From DATLFA01 sp039934635 (GTDB taxonomy: Bacteria > Actinomycetota > Acidimicrobiia > Acidimicrobiales > WLNW01), in assembly GCA_039934635.1 (NCBI GenBank), contig JBDTLT010000022.1:1-42577 (forward strand): 42,577 nucleotides of DNA, in the 5' to 3' direction. Every line of letters begins with the position of its first letter. Positions within the stretch are counted from its first letter, which is position 1. The notes beneath the pieces were generated by a model, which saw nothing but the letters and a program-made list of their open reading frames with translations, ran no database searches and was not told the DNA's origin. Made by a program: the position numbers and the translations under genes. This document shows positions 7,988 through 15,675 of the stretch, piece by piece.

Positions 7988-9673
7988 CTACGAGATCCAC
8001 GCCTTGTCGAAGAACACGATGCTATTGACCGATTGTGTCGCGCCCCGCACGTTCTTGGCCAAAGCGACGAGCTGAATTGCCGGCGCGAGAGACAGGAACG
8101 GCACATCCGCCGTATATGCGGTGGCGATCGTGTCGAGCGCCTTCTTGCGGTCGGCGTCGGTGGTCGCCAGCGGGCCGGCCTTGAGCGCGGCCACGACATC
8201 GGGATTGGCGTAGCCGGTGAAGCTGTATTCGCGAGCGATCGCCGAGAACGGTTCCTCGTCGAGGATGCTCACGCCGAAGCACGCCAGGTCGAAGTCCTTC
8301 TTCGTCACCACGGCTGCGGTGTTGTCCGCGACCGGTTTGTTGTCATCGAGGGTGACCTTGAACCCCGCCACCTCGAGCATGGTCTTCACCGCGATGCCCC
8401 AATCGGGCAGCCCATTGTGGCAGGACAGGCGGATGTTGCCGTCCCAGCCCGCCGCCTTGGCCTCGTTGACGAGTTTCTTCGCGAGGTCGAGGTCGTACTT
8501 GGGCCCGGCGATGTTCGAGTTCCAACGCGAAGCCTTGGCGAACAGCGCCGTGTCGAGTTGCGCCTTGCCTTGATAGGCACGCGTGTTGAGCGTGTCGAGG
8601 TTGATCGCCGCGGCCACCGCTTGACGCACGCGCTTGTCGCTCGTCGCGGTCTTGGTCGCCACCGACGTGCCGTCGGCTTGGCCGGCGCACACCGAGGCGG
8701 GCTGCCCACCGGTACAGGCGATCTTCACGCCGTTGTTCATAGTCATGGTGTTGCCCGCGGATTGCGCGGCTTCGAGACCCGTGTAGCCAGCGTCCTTCGC
8801 CAGCGCAAGCACCGCAGGATCACGCAACAGCGTGCCCTGCAACGTGTTGTTCTTCAACGCATCGAGGTTCGCTTGCTGGCCGATGATGTTCACGAACTTC
8901 AACTCGTCGAGATAGACGGTGCCATTCCAATAGCTCGGGTTCTTCTTGAACACGACCGCTTCTTTGGGCTTGAAGCTCACGAAGACAAACGGACCCGCGC
9001 CCGCGTTCACCGGATTGACCCCGAAGTTGGCACCTTGCGCCTGAATCACTGCGGGTGACGCAATCGCGCCAGGGGCCGACGAGAGCGCGAAGGGAATGGT
9101 GGAGTTCGGCGCGGACAACGTCATGACGACGGTCAACGCGTCGGGGGTGTCGTACGACTTGATGCTGCTCAACAGTGCGATCGACCGCGCCCCGGGGGTT
9201 GCGGTGCTGTGGCGCTTGAGATTGAACACGACGGCTGCTGCGTCGTATGGGGTGCCGTCGGCGAACTTGATGTTCGGCTTGAGCTTGAGCGTCCAAACCG
9301 TCAGGTCGGCGTTGGGCGTCAGCGACGCCGCGGTCTTGGGCTCGAACTTGCCCGTGGCGGTGTCGTAGGTCATCAGCGAGTCGTAGAGCGCGACGAGTTC
9401 CATGCCGCCCGCAACGCCGGTGCCGACATTGGTTGCGGGGTCGAGGCTCGGCGTCTCGGTGAACGTACCCACGGTGAGTGAGCCGCCCGACTTCGGCTGC
9501 GGCGCGGCCGTCGTGGTCGGGCCCGTTGCGGCGGCCGTCGTCGTCGATGCTTGCGCGCCGTCGCCGCCTTTGTCGTCGCCGCAACCCGCGGCGACGAGGC
9601 CGAACACGAGGGCCAGCGGCAATAGCAGTCTCGAAAGCGTTGCGCGACGTGACGAAGGAGATTGTCGTGACAT
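7988..9673 (-). CDS. ABC transporter family-5 substrate-binding lipoprotein
   Basis: A 561-residue SBP_bac_5 (dipeptide/oligopeptide/nickel/opine-type) extracellular binding protein. Signal peptide with lipobox LVAAGC (Cys near residue 31), a Thr/Ala linker, then the family start GGSLTVGTFTETPSLDPATN, LYDSLMTYD, and WTLKLKPNIKFADGTPYDA, the hallmark segment of the family, with the C-terminal lobe to the end. It would capture a small peptide or organic solute at the cell surface. No DppB/C/D/F-like permease or ATPase is in the window, so it must use a transporter encoded elsewhere or act as a sensor. It is followed by the GntR gene on the same strand and diverges from the aminotransferase gene. 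Confidence 0.9.
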   Translation of the reverse strand: MSRQSPSSRRATLSRLLLPLALVFGLVAAGCGDDKGGDGAQASTTTAAATGPTTTAAPQPKSGGSLTVGTFTETPSLDPATNVGTGVAGGMELVALYDSLMTYDTATGKFEPKTAASLTPNADLTVWTLKLKPNIKFADGTPYDAAAVVFNLKRHSTATPGARSIALLSSIKSYDTPDALTVVMTLSAPNSTIPFALSSAPGAIASPAVIQAQGANFGVNPVNAGAGPFVFVSFKPKEAVVFKKNPSYWNGTVYLDELKFVNIIGQQANLDALKNNTLQGTLLRDPAVLALAKDAGYTGLEAAQSAGNTMTMNNGVKIACTGGQPASVCAGQADGTSVATKTATSDKRVRQAVAAAINLDTLNTRAYQGKAQLDTALFAKASRWNSNIAGPKYDLDLAKKLVNEAKAAGWDGNIRLSCHNGLPDWGIAVKTMLEVAGFKVTLDDNKPVADNTAAVVTKKDFDLACFGVSILDEEPFSAIAREYSFTGYANPDVVAALKAGPLATTDADRKKALDTIATAYTADVPFLSLAPAIQLVALAKNVRGATQSVNSIVFFDKAWIS

Positions 9674-9755
9674 ATGTGCGAGCCCCCAGGGAACGACGAT
9701 GAACTAATGCTCACTAAACTTGCAACAATAGGCAGCACGTAGTGGCCGGGCAAAC

Positions 9756-11150
9756 ATGGGTGGGGGCGGGGCGATGGGTGGACGTGCGAGGCGCGACGCG
9801 GGCATCGTCACGCGTGCGCGAGAACTCATCGAGCGCGAAGAGCCGCGTTACCAGCAGCGCACCGCCGGTTCGCTCGCCGCCACTCGACAGGCCGGCGCGA
9901 TCATGCCGATGGGTCTGCCGGCCAGCGGCCAGGTGTTCGGCTCGTCCGCATTGGTCGCGGCTCATGCCGCGGGCGCGTACCTCGACGACATCGACGGTAA
10001 CCACTATCTCGATTTCAACATGGGCTACGGCGCGTTGCTCGTCGGTCACGCACATCCGGTCGTCGTCGACGCGGTGCGCCGTCAACTCGAGCGCGGCACG
10101 GTCTACCTGATGCCGTGCGAGGACAACGTCACGGTCGCCGAGGCGCTCCGAGCGCGGTTTGGTCAGCCCATGTGGCGTTTCACCAACTCGGGAACCGAGT
10201 CGACGATGCCGGCGCTGCGGGCCGCGCGCAGCTTCACCGGTCGAGATCGCATCGTGAAGACGGAGGGCGCCTATCACGGTCAATACGATTCGGTGCTCGT
10301 TTCCTTGAAGCCGACTCTCGCCGAAGCCGGCCCGGCGGGCCATCCCCATAGGGTGCCGTCGTCAACCGGCATTCCGTCCGCGTATCTCTCGTGCACGACC
10401 GTCGTCGAGTTCAACGATCTCGTGTCGCTCGGCCGCGAACTCGAACGCGGCGACGTTGCCTGTGTGATCCTCGAGCCCGCGCTGCAGAACATCGGCATCG
10501 TGATGCCCGACGCCGGGTACCTCGCCGGCGTCCGTGCGCTGTGCGACGCGACCGGCACGCTGTTGGTCTTCGACGAAGTGAAGATCGGGATCACCGCACA
10601 CTGGGGCGGGGCGACGACCTTGTTCGGCGTTCGCCCCGATCTCGTCTGTGTGTCCAAGTCGATCGGTGGCGGTCTGCCACTCGGCGCGTTCGGCGGCCGC
10701 GCGGACGTGATGAACGAGATCCGCGCCGGAGGCGTCACGCACGTCGGTACCTTCAGTGGCAATCCACTGGCGATGGCAGCGGCAGTCGCCACCCTCGATC
10801 AGGTCTGCACACCCGACGCGACGTCCGCGGTGATCGAGCGGGCCGATCGGCTGGCCGAGGGGTGCGAGTCGGTGATCCGCCAGCACGACCTGCCGGCGCA
10901 CGTCGTACGCATGGGTGCGCGGGGATGCATCACATGGCGACCGACGCCGGCGCGCACGTACCGAGACACGATCGAAGTGCATACGGCGATCGCCAAGGCG
11001 CAATGGCTGTGGTGCATCAATCGCGGCGTGTTGTTGCCGCCGGGCCTCGACTCGCAGTGGCTCGTCTCGGTTCAACACAGCGACCGCGACATCGACGACA
11101 CGATTTCGGTCTTCGCCGACTTCGCCGCGGCAGTTTCTGACGGCAACTGA
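9756..11150 (+). CDS. Class III PLP aminotransferase (glutamate-1-semialdehyde aminomutase-like)
   Basis: A 464-residue fold-type I PLP enzyme. Visible are the substrate-cofactor region YLDDIDGNHYLDFNMGYGAL, the phosphate-binding stretch FTNSGTESTMPALRAAR, the aspartate in LLVFDEVKIGI and the PLP lysine, Lys301, in CVSKSIGGGLPLGAFGG. The sequence is closest in feel to the HemL-like subgroup, but the setting next to a binding protein, GntR regulator and SDR points to catabolic transamination of an amine or beta/omega-amino acid, not to tetrapyrrole synthesis. ATG 9774, preceded by a G-rich stretch, is an alternative start. It lies 14 bp upstream of the SDR gene, hence a probable operon. Confidence 0.85.
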   Translation: MGGGGAMGGRARRDAGIVTRARELIEREEPRYQQRTAGSLAATRQAGAIMPMGLPASGQVFGSSALVAAHAAGAYLDDIDGNHYLDFNMGYGALLVGHAHPVVVDAVRRQLERGTVYLMPCEDNVTVAEALRARFGQPMWRFTNSGTESTMPALRAARSFTGRDRIVKTEGAYHGQYDSVLVSLKPTLAEAGPAGHPHRVPSSTGIPSAYLSCTTVVEFNDLVSLGRELERGDVACVILEPALQNIGIVMPDAGYLAGVRALCDATGTLLVFDEVKIGITAHWGGATTLFGVRPDLVCVSKSIGGGLPLGAFGGRADVMNEIRAGGVTHVGTFSGNPLAMAAAVATLDQVCTPDATSAVIERADRLAEGCESVIRQHDLPAHVVRMGARGCITWRPTPARTYRDTIEVHTAIAKAQWLWCINRGVLLPPGLDSQWLVSVQHSDRDIDDTISVFADFAAAVSDGN

Positions 11151-11164
11151 ACGAAAGGTCAGCA

Positions 11165-11920
11165 ATGCGATTCGAGAACAAGGTGGCGATCATCACGGGC
11201 GGCGCCGGGGGCATCGGTCGCGCGACGGCGTTGCGGTTTGCCAGCGAGGGCGCGATCGTCGTCATCAACGATGTCGATGACGAGCGCATCGCGGATGCGG
11301 TCGCCGCCCTCCAGGGGTTACCCGGCCGGGGCGTGGCGGGCAAAGCCGACATCACCTCTGAGCGCGAGGTCGGCGACCTCATCGACGCTGTCGTGCGCGA
11401 CCACGGCGGCATCGACATCCTCATCAACAACGCGGGTGGCATGTTGCCCGGCGCGAAATGGTCGACGGTCGCCGAGTGCAGCCTCGACGATTGGAACAGT
11501 TTCTTGGCGCTCAACCTCACCGGTCCCTTCCTCATGTCGCGCGCGGTGCTGCCGTCGATGCTGGCTCGCGGACGCGGGCACATCGTGAGCGTGTCGTCGA
11601 TTTCGGCGGTCAACGGGCAGATCGCGGGTTCGGCCTACGCGGCCGGCAAGGCCGGGCTCACGGGCTTGACCGCCTCTCTCGCCAAAGAAGTCGGGGCAAA
11701 GGGCATCAACGTCAACGGCATCATCATCGGCAATGCACCCTTTCCCAATCGCGACCCCGAACGCCAAGCGTTGCTCGACTCGTGGGTGCACCTCGGGCGT
11801 GTCGGCCAGCGCAGCGAGTTCGCGGCGGTGATTGCGTTCTTGTGTTCGGAAGACGCGTCATACCTGTCGGGCACGATGATGCCCGTCGACGGCGGCTTCC
11901 ACCGGTTCAACCTTCTTTGA
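11165..11920 (+). CDS. SDR-family NAD(P)-dependent oxidoreductase
   Basis: A 251-residue classical short-chain dehydrogenase. Rossmann motif ITGGAGGIGRA near residues 10-20, the acidic end of strand 2 (INDVDD, suggesting NAD preference), the NNAG motif in ILINNAGG, catalytic Ser in VSVSSISAVNG and Tyr-x3-Lys in SAYAAGKAG. C-terminal LSGTMMPVDGG is typical. It follows the aminotransferase by 14 bp (GAAAGG ribosome-binding site), so it may oxidise or reduce a hydroxy or keto group in the same pathway. Its end overlaps the convergent crotonase gene by 14 bp. Confidence 0.9.
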   Translation: MRFENKVAIITGGAGGIGRATALRFASEGAIVVINDVDDERIADAVAALQGLPGRGVAGKADITSEREVGDLIDAVVRDHGGIDILINNAGGMLPGAKWSTVAECSLDDWNSFLALNLTGPFLMSRAVLPSMLARGRGHIVSVSSISAVNGQIAGSAYAAGKAGLTGLTASLAKEVGAKGINVNGIIIGNAPFPNRDPERQALLDSWVHLGRVGQRSEFAAVIAFLCSEDASYLSGTMMPVDGGFHRFNLL

Positions 11921-12776
11921 GCGGCTTCGGCTCGAACGACAGGTCACCCTGCCAGTTGTCGCGGCCGAGTTCCCAGAAGTCGAGCGCTTCGGAATGCGCC
12001 AATGCGTCGTAGGCCAGGTTCATCTGGTTGATCAGCATCTTGTTCACGGCGCGCTTGGTGCGCGCGAGTAGTCGTGCCGGTCGCTCGAGGAGTCGCGCGA
12101 TCAGATCGTCGAGCACGGCATCGACCTGGTCCATGGGAACCGCATAGTTGACGATGTTCATCGCTTCGAGCTGCTTGGCGGTGTACTTCGGCGAGAGGAA
12201 GAGGTATTCCTTGGCCTTGGTCGGCGGCATGTAGAGCGGCACCAACGCGCCCGCGCCATCGCCCGGCGTCATCGGGAAGGGGTAGCCGTGCGGGACACCC
12301 TCGTGGTCGGTCACCGACGCCAGCCCGAGGTGGTTCTCCGTGATGATGGCGTCCTCGCGGGCAACGATGAGGTCGCAGCCGAAGAGGATGCTCTGACCGT
12401 TGGACGACGCGTGGCCGTTGACCCGTGCGATCACCGGCTTTTCGATCATCGCCAGCGCCTCGGTGACCCGAGCCGCCCCTTGCTCGTGGCTCCAACGACC
12501 CGTGCCGCGTTTGCCCGGGTTCATGCGATCGAGCCGTTGCTGGTCGTAGTAGCCCGGCCCCGGCGCCCAGTAGAACTCGCCGTCCTCGCTGCCGGTGATC
12601 ACGATGATGCGTACGGAGTCGTCCCAGCGCAGCGTCTCGAGTGCGACGGCGATGGCGGTGTGCACGTCGACGTAACCCTGGTGGTTTGCGCCTTCGCGCT
12701 GCGTGCGCTCGAACGGCTTGATCTTGATCGTCGCTACCGCATTCTCGTGCTCGACGTCGATCGCGGTGAAGGTCAT
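11907..12776 (-). CDS. Crotonase-fold enoyl-CoA hydratase/isomerase family protein
   Basis: A 289-residue crotonase superfamily member. The oxyanion-hole stretches are SEDGEFYWAPGPG and ARVNGHASSNGQSILFGCDL; the second departs from the usual GxAxGGG by having SSNG. C-terminal region KEYLFLSPKYTAKQLEAMNI resembles the family's trimerisation part. Enzymes of this fold hydrate, isomerise or cleave acyl-CoAs. Start taken at ATG 12776, which has GGGAG 8 nt upstream; the longer frame runs into the divergent NTF2-like gene. It overlaps the end of the convergent SDR gene by 14 bp. The reaction cannot be assigned; glutamates at the usual catalytic positions are not obvious. Confidence 0.83.
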   Translation of the reverse strand: MTFTAIDVEHENAVATIKIKPFERTQREGANHQGYVDVHTAIAVALETLRWDDSVRIIVITGSEDGEFYWAPGPGYYDQQRLDRMNPGKRGTGRWSHEQGAARVTEALAMIEKPVIARVNGHASSNGQSILFGCDLIVAREDAIITENHLGLASVTDHEGVPHGYPFPMTPGDGAGALVPLYMPPTKAKEYLFLSPKYTAKQLEAMNIVNYAVPMDQVDAVLDDLIARLLERPARLLARTKRAVNKMLINQMNLAYDALAHSEALDFWELGRDNWQGDLSFEPKPLKEG

Positions 12777-12850
12777 GTCTGCGCTCCCATTGTTCGAAGG
12801 AATCACGCTAGCCAGCATTTGACCGCAGGGTTCGAGGCGGCCGCTTGTGA

Positions 12851-12862
12851 AATACTCGGCTG
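12851..12862 (+). promoter_or_regulatory. Leaderless -10 box of the NTF2-like gene
   Basis: AATACT (12851-12856) lies 6 nt before ATG 12863 and is preceded by TGTGA. The same block, GTGAAATACTC-GC-GATG, recurs before the SDR start at 14841. No Shine-Dalgarno is present, which supports a leaderless transcript. Confidence 0.55.
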
Positions 12863-13363
12863 ATGACGACACCTGATCTCGCGCTCGATCGGGCCGAAAT
12901 TCTCGAGACGGTCACTTGGTATTTCATGGCGATCGATCGGCGAGACTTCGCGGCGCTCCACCGCGTGTTCACGCCTGATATCGAGGCAGTCTTCGAAGGC
13001 GTGCGCGTTGCCGGTGGCATCGAGCGGCTCTTGGCTTTCGTGACCGGTGCGAGTGATGTCTCGCTGCCGGTTGATGTCGTCGACTTGCAGTTGTCGATGC
13101 ACTTCATCGGCAATCATGTCGCCACGCTCGACGGGGACAGCGCGCGCACAGAAACCTACGCGCTCGCACATCTGGTCGACCGCCCGGGCGGCAGGCCGCG
13201 CATGCGCACTCGCGGCTTGCGCTACGTCGACGCCCTTGTGCGAACATCCGACGGTTGGCGTATCGCGAAACGCGAGCACTTGTGCGATTGGATGCGCGAC
13301 GACTCGTTCGTATGGGCCGCGGACCGCGTCGTCGCGAGCCAGTTGGTACAGCCGCCGTCCTAG
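12863..13363 (+). CDS. NTF2/SnoaL-like domain protein
   Basis: A 166-residue cone-fold (NTF2-like) protein. The N-terminal helix carries LETVTWYFMAIDRRDFAALHRVFTPD and the middle contains FEGVRVAGG and HFIGNHVATLDGD, with TRGLRYVDALVRTSDGWRIAKREH near the end, the usual SnoaL_4 pattern. Members are cyclases, dehydratases, hydroxylating-dioxygenase small subunits or binding proteins; the family alone does not give a reaction. The gene looks leaderless (AATACT 6 nt before ATG). It may be read together with the selenoprotein candidate downstream, but a 107-bp gap with its own promoter-like box suggests otherwise. Confidence 0.8.
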   Translation: MTTPDLALDRAEILETVTWYFMAIDRRDFAALHRVFTPDIEAVFEGVRVAGGIERLLAFVTGASDVSLPVDVVDLQLSMHFIGNHVATLDGDSARTETYALAHLVDRPGGRPRMRTRGLRYVDALVRTSDGWRIAKREHLCDWMRDDSFVWAADRVVASQLVQPPS

Positions 13364-13418
13364 TACCCTCGAGTGGGTCGATCGACCATCCGGTGCCCCG
13401 AGTGCAGTCAATACCAAA

Positions 13419-13446
13419 TAAACTGTGCGGTGCAGGCGAACGCCTG
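13419..13446 (+). promoter_or_regulatory. Putative promoter and operator of the selenoprotein gene
   Basis: TAAACT at 13419-13424 fits a -10 box, and a perfect palindrome CAGGCGAACGCCTG (13433-13446) lies where transcription would start, 25 nt before the start codon. A protein bound here would block initiation. Inferred from pattern only. Confidence 0.35.
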
Positions 13447-13470
13447 TATGGCTGAGTGCAGGGGTGCATG

Positions 13471-13983
13471 ATGGCGCGAGTACCAATACCGGACGGGCCC
13501 GGCACCGAACGCAGTCGGCTATGGAATCTCTCGCCGGTCTTCCAACGCGCCGTCGGTGAGTTCAACACCGCGGTGTATGACCGCAGCCAATTGCCCGTGC
13601 GAGAGCGAGAGCTCGTGCGGTTCCTCATCGCCAACGTCAACGGCTGCCCCGTTTGACTGGAGTGGCGACTTCCGCCGGGTGCGGAAGAGGCAATCGCAGA
13701 AGATATCTACGCCGCGGTCGACAACTTCCGCGACAACCCGCTGCTGACCAAACGCGAACAGCTCGTCCTCGAGTATGCCGATCGTTTCGCGCGCGATCAC
13801 GAATCGATCGATGATGAGCTGATGGAGCGTCTCTGCGCGGCGTTGGAACCAGTCGAGGTTCTCGAGCTCTCCGTCACCGTGGCGCGTCATCTCGGCATGG
13901 GCAGGATCACGCGTGTGCTCCGATTGGACCACGAAAGCTGTCCGATGCCGGGGGCCGACAGCGGTGAACCACGATCTGAGTAG
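13471..13983 (+). CDS. Candidate selenoprotein, AhpD/carboxymuconolactone decarboxylase family (TGA = Sec62)
   Basis: Read through TGA 13654-13656, the frame gives a 170-residue all-helical CMD/AhpD-like protein that ends at TAG 13981. Before the TGA: LWNLSPVFQRAVGEFN, RERELVRFLIANVNGCPV; after it: LEWRLPPGAEEAIAEDIYA, LLTKREQLVLEYADRFARD, SVTVARHLGMGRITRVL. The family's redox pair is CxxC in an NGCxxC context; here it is Cys59-Pro-Val-Sec62, so the TGA stands exactly at the resolving or attacking cysteine. A SECIS-like hairpin follows at 13669-13687. AhpD-type proteins are thiol peroxidases or disulfide reductants, and AhpD-like CxxU selenoproteins are known. Start ATG 13471 has AGGGG 7 nt upstream (ATG 13468 is the alternative). 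The hydrolase gene follows by 21 bp. Alternative: a true nonsense mutation, which the hairpin and intact downstream frame argue against. Confidence 0.8.
13657..13687 (+). promoter_or_regulatory. Bacterial SECIS-like hairpin downstream of TGA
   Basis: Directly after TGA 13654-13656 come 12 unpaired nt and then a perfect 7-bp stem CTTCCGC (13669-13675) / GCGGAAG (13681-13687) closing the loop CGGGT (13676-13680). The loop begins 19 nt after the TGA and has G as its second base. Known bacterial SECIS elements place a small apical loop with a G in the first two bases roughly 16-37 nt after the UGA. A weaker lower helix GCGA (13665-13668) with TCGC (13694-13697) is also possible. It would bind SelB. 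Confidence 0.72.
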
Positions 13984-14004
13984 CACCACAAGACGGGGGA
14001 CGAA

Positions 14005-14784
14005 GTGGACGAACTGGTTCGAGATGGGCGCGCCCTGCGATTTCTGGCGGCGGGCACCGGGCCAGCGATGGTGTTGGTGCACGGTTGGTGCAGCGATCAC
14101 ACGGCGTTCGCCCCGCAGTTCGCCCACTTCGCGCCGACGCATCGGGTGGTCGCTCCCGACCTGAGGGGTCACGGTGCGAGTGATCCCGCCGCGTCCTACA
14201 CCGTGTCCGACTTCGCTGACGATCTCGCGTGGATGAGTCGCCAACTCGAGCTCGACCGGGCCGTCGTCGTGGGTCACAGCATGGGTGGCATGGTCGCCAT
14301 CGAGGCGGCGGCCGCGTATCCCGAGGTGTTTGCGGCCGCGATCACGCTCGACTCTCCGTTGGTGGACGACCCGCTCCTCGCCGCCGGTCTCGACTTCCAA
14401 CACGACCTGTTCGGCGGGCCGCGCCGCGCGGCGGATGGTCCCGGTTTGCTGCGCCGCGCGCTGTTCGGGCCGTACGACGACCACGATCGCGCGACCGAGA
14501 TCATCGCGGCGATGATGCAGACGCCGGCGGAGGTCGGGTTGCCATCGCTGGCCGCGTTGAAAGCATGGTTGCCGTCTCGACGTCTGCTCGACTGCACGCA
14601 GCCCGTGCTGTGCGTGCACATCAAAGGAGGGGGGCCGACCGACCCCACCGTGGTCGCGGCTGATCACCCCAACGTCATGGTCGCCCAGACGATCGGCGCG
14701 GGCCATTTCATCCAGCTCGAAGTGCCCGACCAAGTCAACGCAATGATCGAACGGTTCCTCACGATCACCGCGGTCCACGCGTGA
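14005..14784 (+). CDS. Alpha/beta hydrolase
   Basis: A 259-residue alpha/beta-hydrolase fold protein. Oxyanion strand MVLVHGWCSD, DLRGHGASDP, nucleophile elbow VVGHSMGGM with Ser92, and catalytic His234 in GAGHFIQLEVPDQV. The acid residue is not certain. Such enzymes cleave esters, lactones, C-C bonds or epoxides. GTG 14005 has GGGGGA four bases upstream. It begins 21 bp after the selenoprotein stop and is probably in the same transcript. Carboxymuconolactone decarboxylases and enol-lactone hydrolases are classic partners in beta-ketoadipate pathways, but here the CxxU redox motif makes that link unsafe. Confidence 0.88.
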   Translation: MDELVRDGRALRFLAAGTGPAMVLVHGWCSDHTAFAPQFAHFAPTHRVVAPDLRGHGASDPAASYTVSDFADDLAWMSRQLELDRAVVVGHSMGGMVAIEAAAAYPEVFAAAITLDSPLVDDPLLAAGLDFQHDLFGGPRRAADGPGLLRRALFGPYDDHDRATEIIAAMMQTPAEVGLPSLAALKAWLPSRRLLDCTQPVLCVHIKGGGPTDPTVVAADHPNVMVAQTIGAGHFIQLEVPDQVNAMIERFLTITAVHA

Positions 14785-14828
14785 TCGATGCCCCGCACGC
14801 ACATCGATCACGGGTCGCTCGCCTGTGA

Positions 14829-14840
14829 AATACTCCGCCG
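14829..14840 (+). promoter_or_regulatory. Leaderless -10 box of the SDR gene at 14841
   Basis: AATACT (14829-14834) ends 6 nt before ATG 14841, preceded by TGTGA, nearly identical to the element before 12863. No Shine-Dalgarno is visible. Confidence 0.55.
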
Positions 14841-15593
14841 ATGAGCGAACAAGACGGATCGACATCAATGGTTGCGATTGTCACCGCCGCCGGCGAAGGC
14901 ATCGGCGAAGCGACCGCACACGCATTTGCGGCGGCCGGTTACGACTTGATGCTCGTCGATATCAATGAGCAAGCGGTGACCGAGACCGGCAAGGCGTTGC
15001 CGGGCGCTGCGGTCGAGGTTGCCGACGTGACCGACGAAGCCGCGGTCGCCGCGCTCGTCGCGCGCGCACTCGAGAAGTTCGCTCGCGTCGACGTGCTCGT
15101 CAACGTCGTCGGCGGAAGCCGCCCTGGTAAGACTGCGGCTGAGCTCACGCTCGAAGAGTGGAACCGCATGCTGGCGCTCAACCTCACTTCGACGTTCCTC
15201 ATGTGTCGCGCCGTACTTCCTCATATGGAGCAGCGGGGCAAGGGTGCGATCGTCAATGTGTCATCGGGCGCGGGCCTGCGAGGTATGCGCGCGAATCCCG
15301 GCTACGTCGCGGCGAAGGCCGGCGTCGCCGCGCTCACGCGCGCACTGGCGCTCGATCACGGGCCCAAGGGCGTTCGCGTCAACTGTGTGGCGCCCGGTCC
15401 GATACGCACACCGCTGATGCGGCGCAACCGCACCCCCGACGAGATCAAGGTGATGGGGCAGATCGCGCTGGCCGGTCGCATCGGTGAGCCCGAAGAGATC
15501 GCGGCGGGCATCCTCTGGCTTGCGAGCGACGCCTCGTCATATGTGATGGGCCAGACCATCGAGATCGATGGCGGTCCGGCGAGCTTCGTCTAG
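14841..15593 (+). CDS. SDR-family NAD(P)-dependent oxidoreductase
   Basis: A 250-residue classical SDR. Rossmann region AIVTAAGEGIGEATA (an AAGEGIG variant of the TGxxxGIG motif), LVDINEQA with the NAD-selective Asp, VLVNVVGGSRPG in place of NNAG, catalytic Ser in VNVSSGAGLRG, Tyr-x3-Lys in GYVAAKAG, and SSYVMGQTIEIDGG at the end. The TGT-to-AAG change in the glycine motif and NVVG in place of NNAG are mild deviations. Leaderless start by its AATACT box. The downstream FMN oxidase gene begins 82 bp after its stop. Confidence 0.9.
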   Translation: MSEQDGSTSMVAIVTAAGEGIGEATAHAFAAAGYDLMLVDINEQAVTETGKALPGAAVEVADVTDEAAVAALVARALEKFARVDVLVNVVGGSRPGKTAAELTLEEWNRMLALNLTSTFLMCRAVLPHMEQRGKGAIVNVSSGAGLRGMRANPGYVAAKAGVAALTRALALDHGPKGVRVNCVAPGPIRTPLMRRNRTPDEIKVMGQIALAGRIGEPEEIAAGILWLASDASSYVMGQTIEIDGGPASFV

Positions 15594-15675
15594 CAGAAGA
15601 TGCCGCGTCCTCGAGCGGCGCGTACCTGACATCATGGCGGCGCGTCGACGAGAGGGTTCGTCGGAGGGAGTGGCG

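Noticed and set aside
13456..13656. Stand-alone small ORF ending at TGA 13656, or a pseudogene with nonsense mutation
   Set aside because: The downstream sequence in the same frame is intact family sequence, the TGA replaces a redox Cys, and a SECIS-like hairpin follows; read-through as Sec explains all three.
13519..14868. Long minus-strand open frame (449 codons) over the selenoprotein and hydrolase genes
   Set aside because: Arg/His-rich composition without domains; it is the antisense shadow of GC-rich codon usage.
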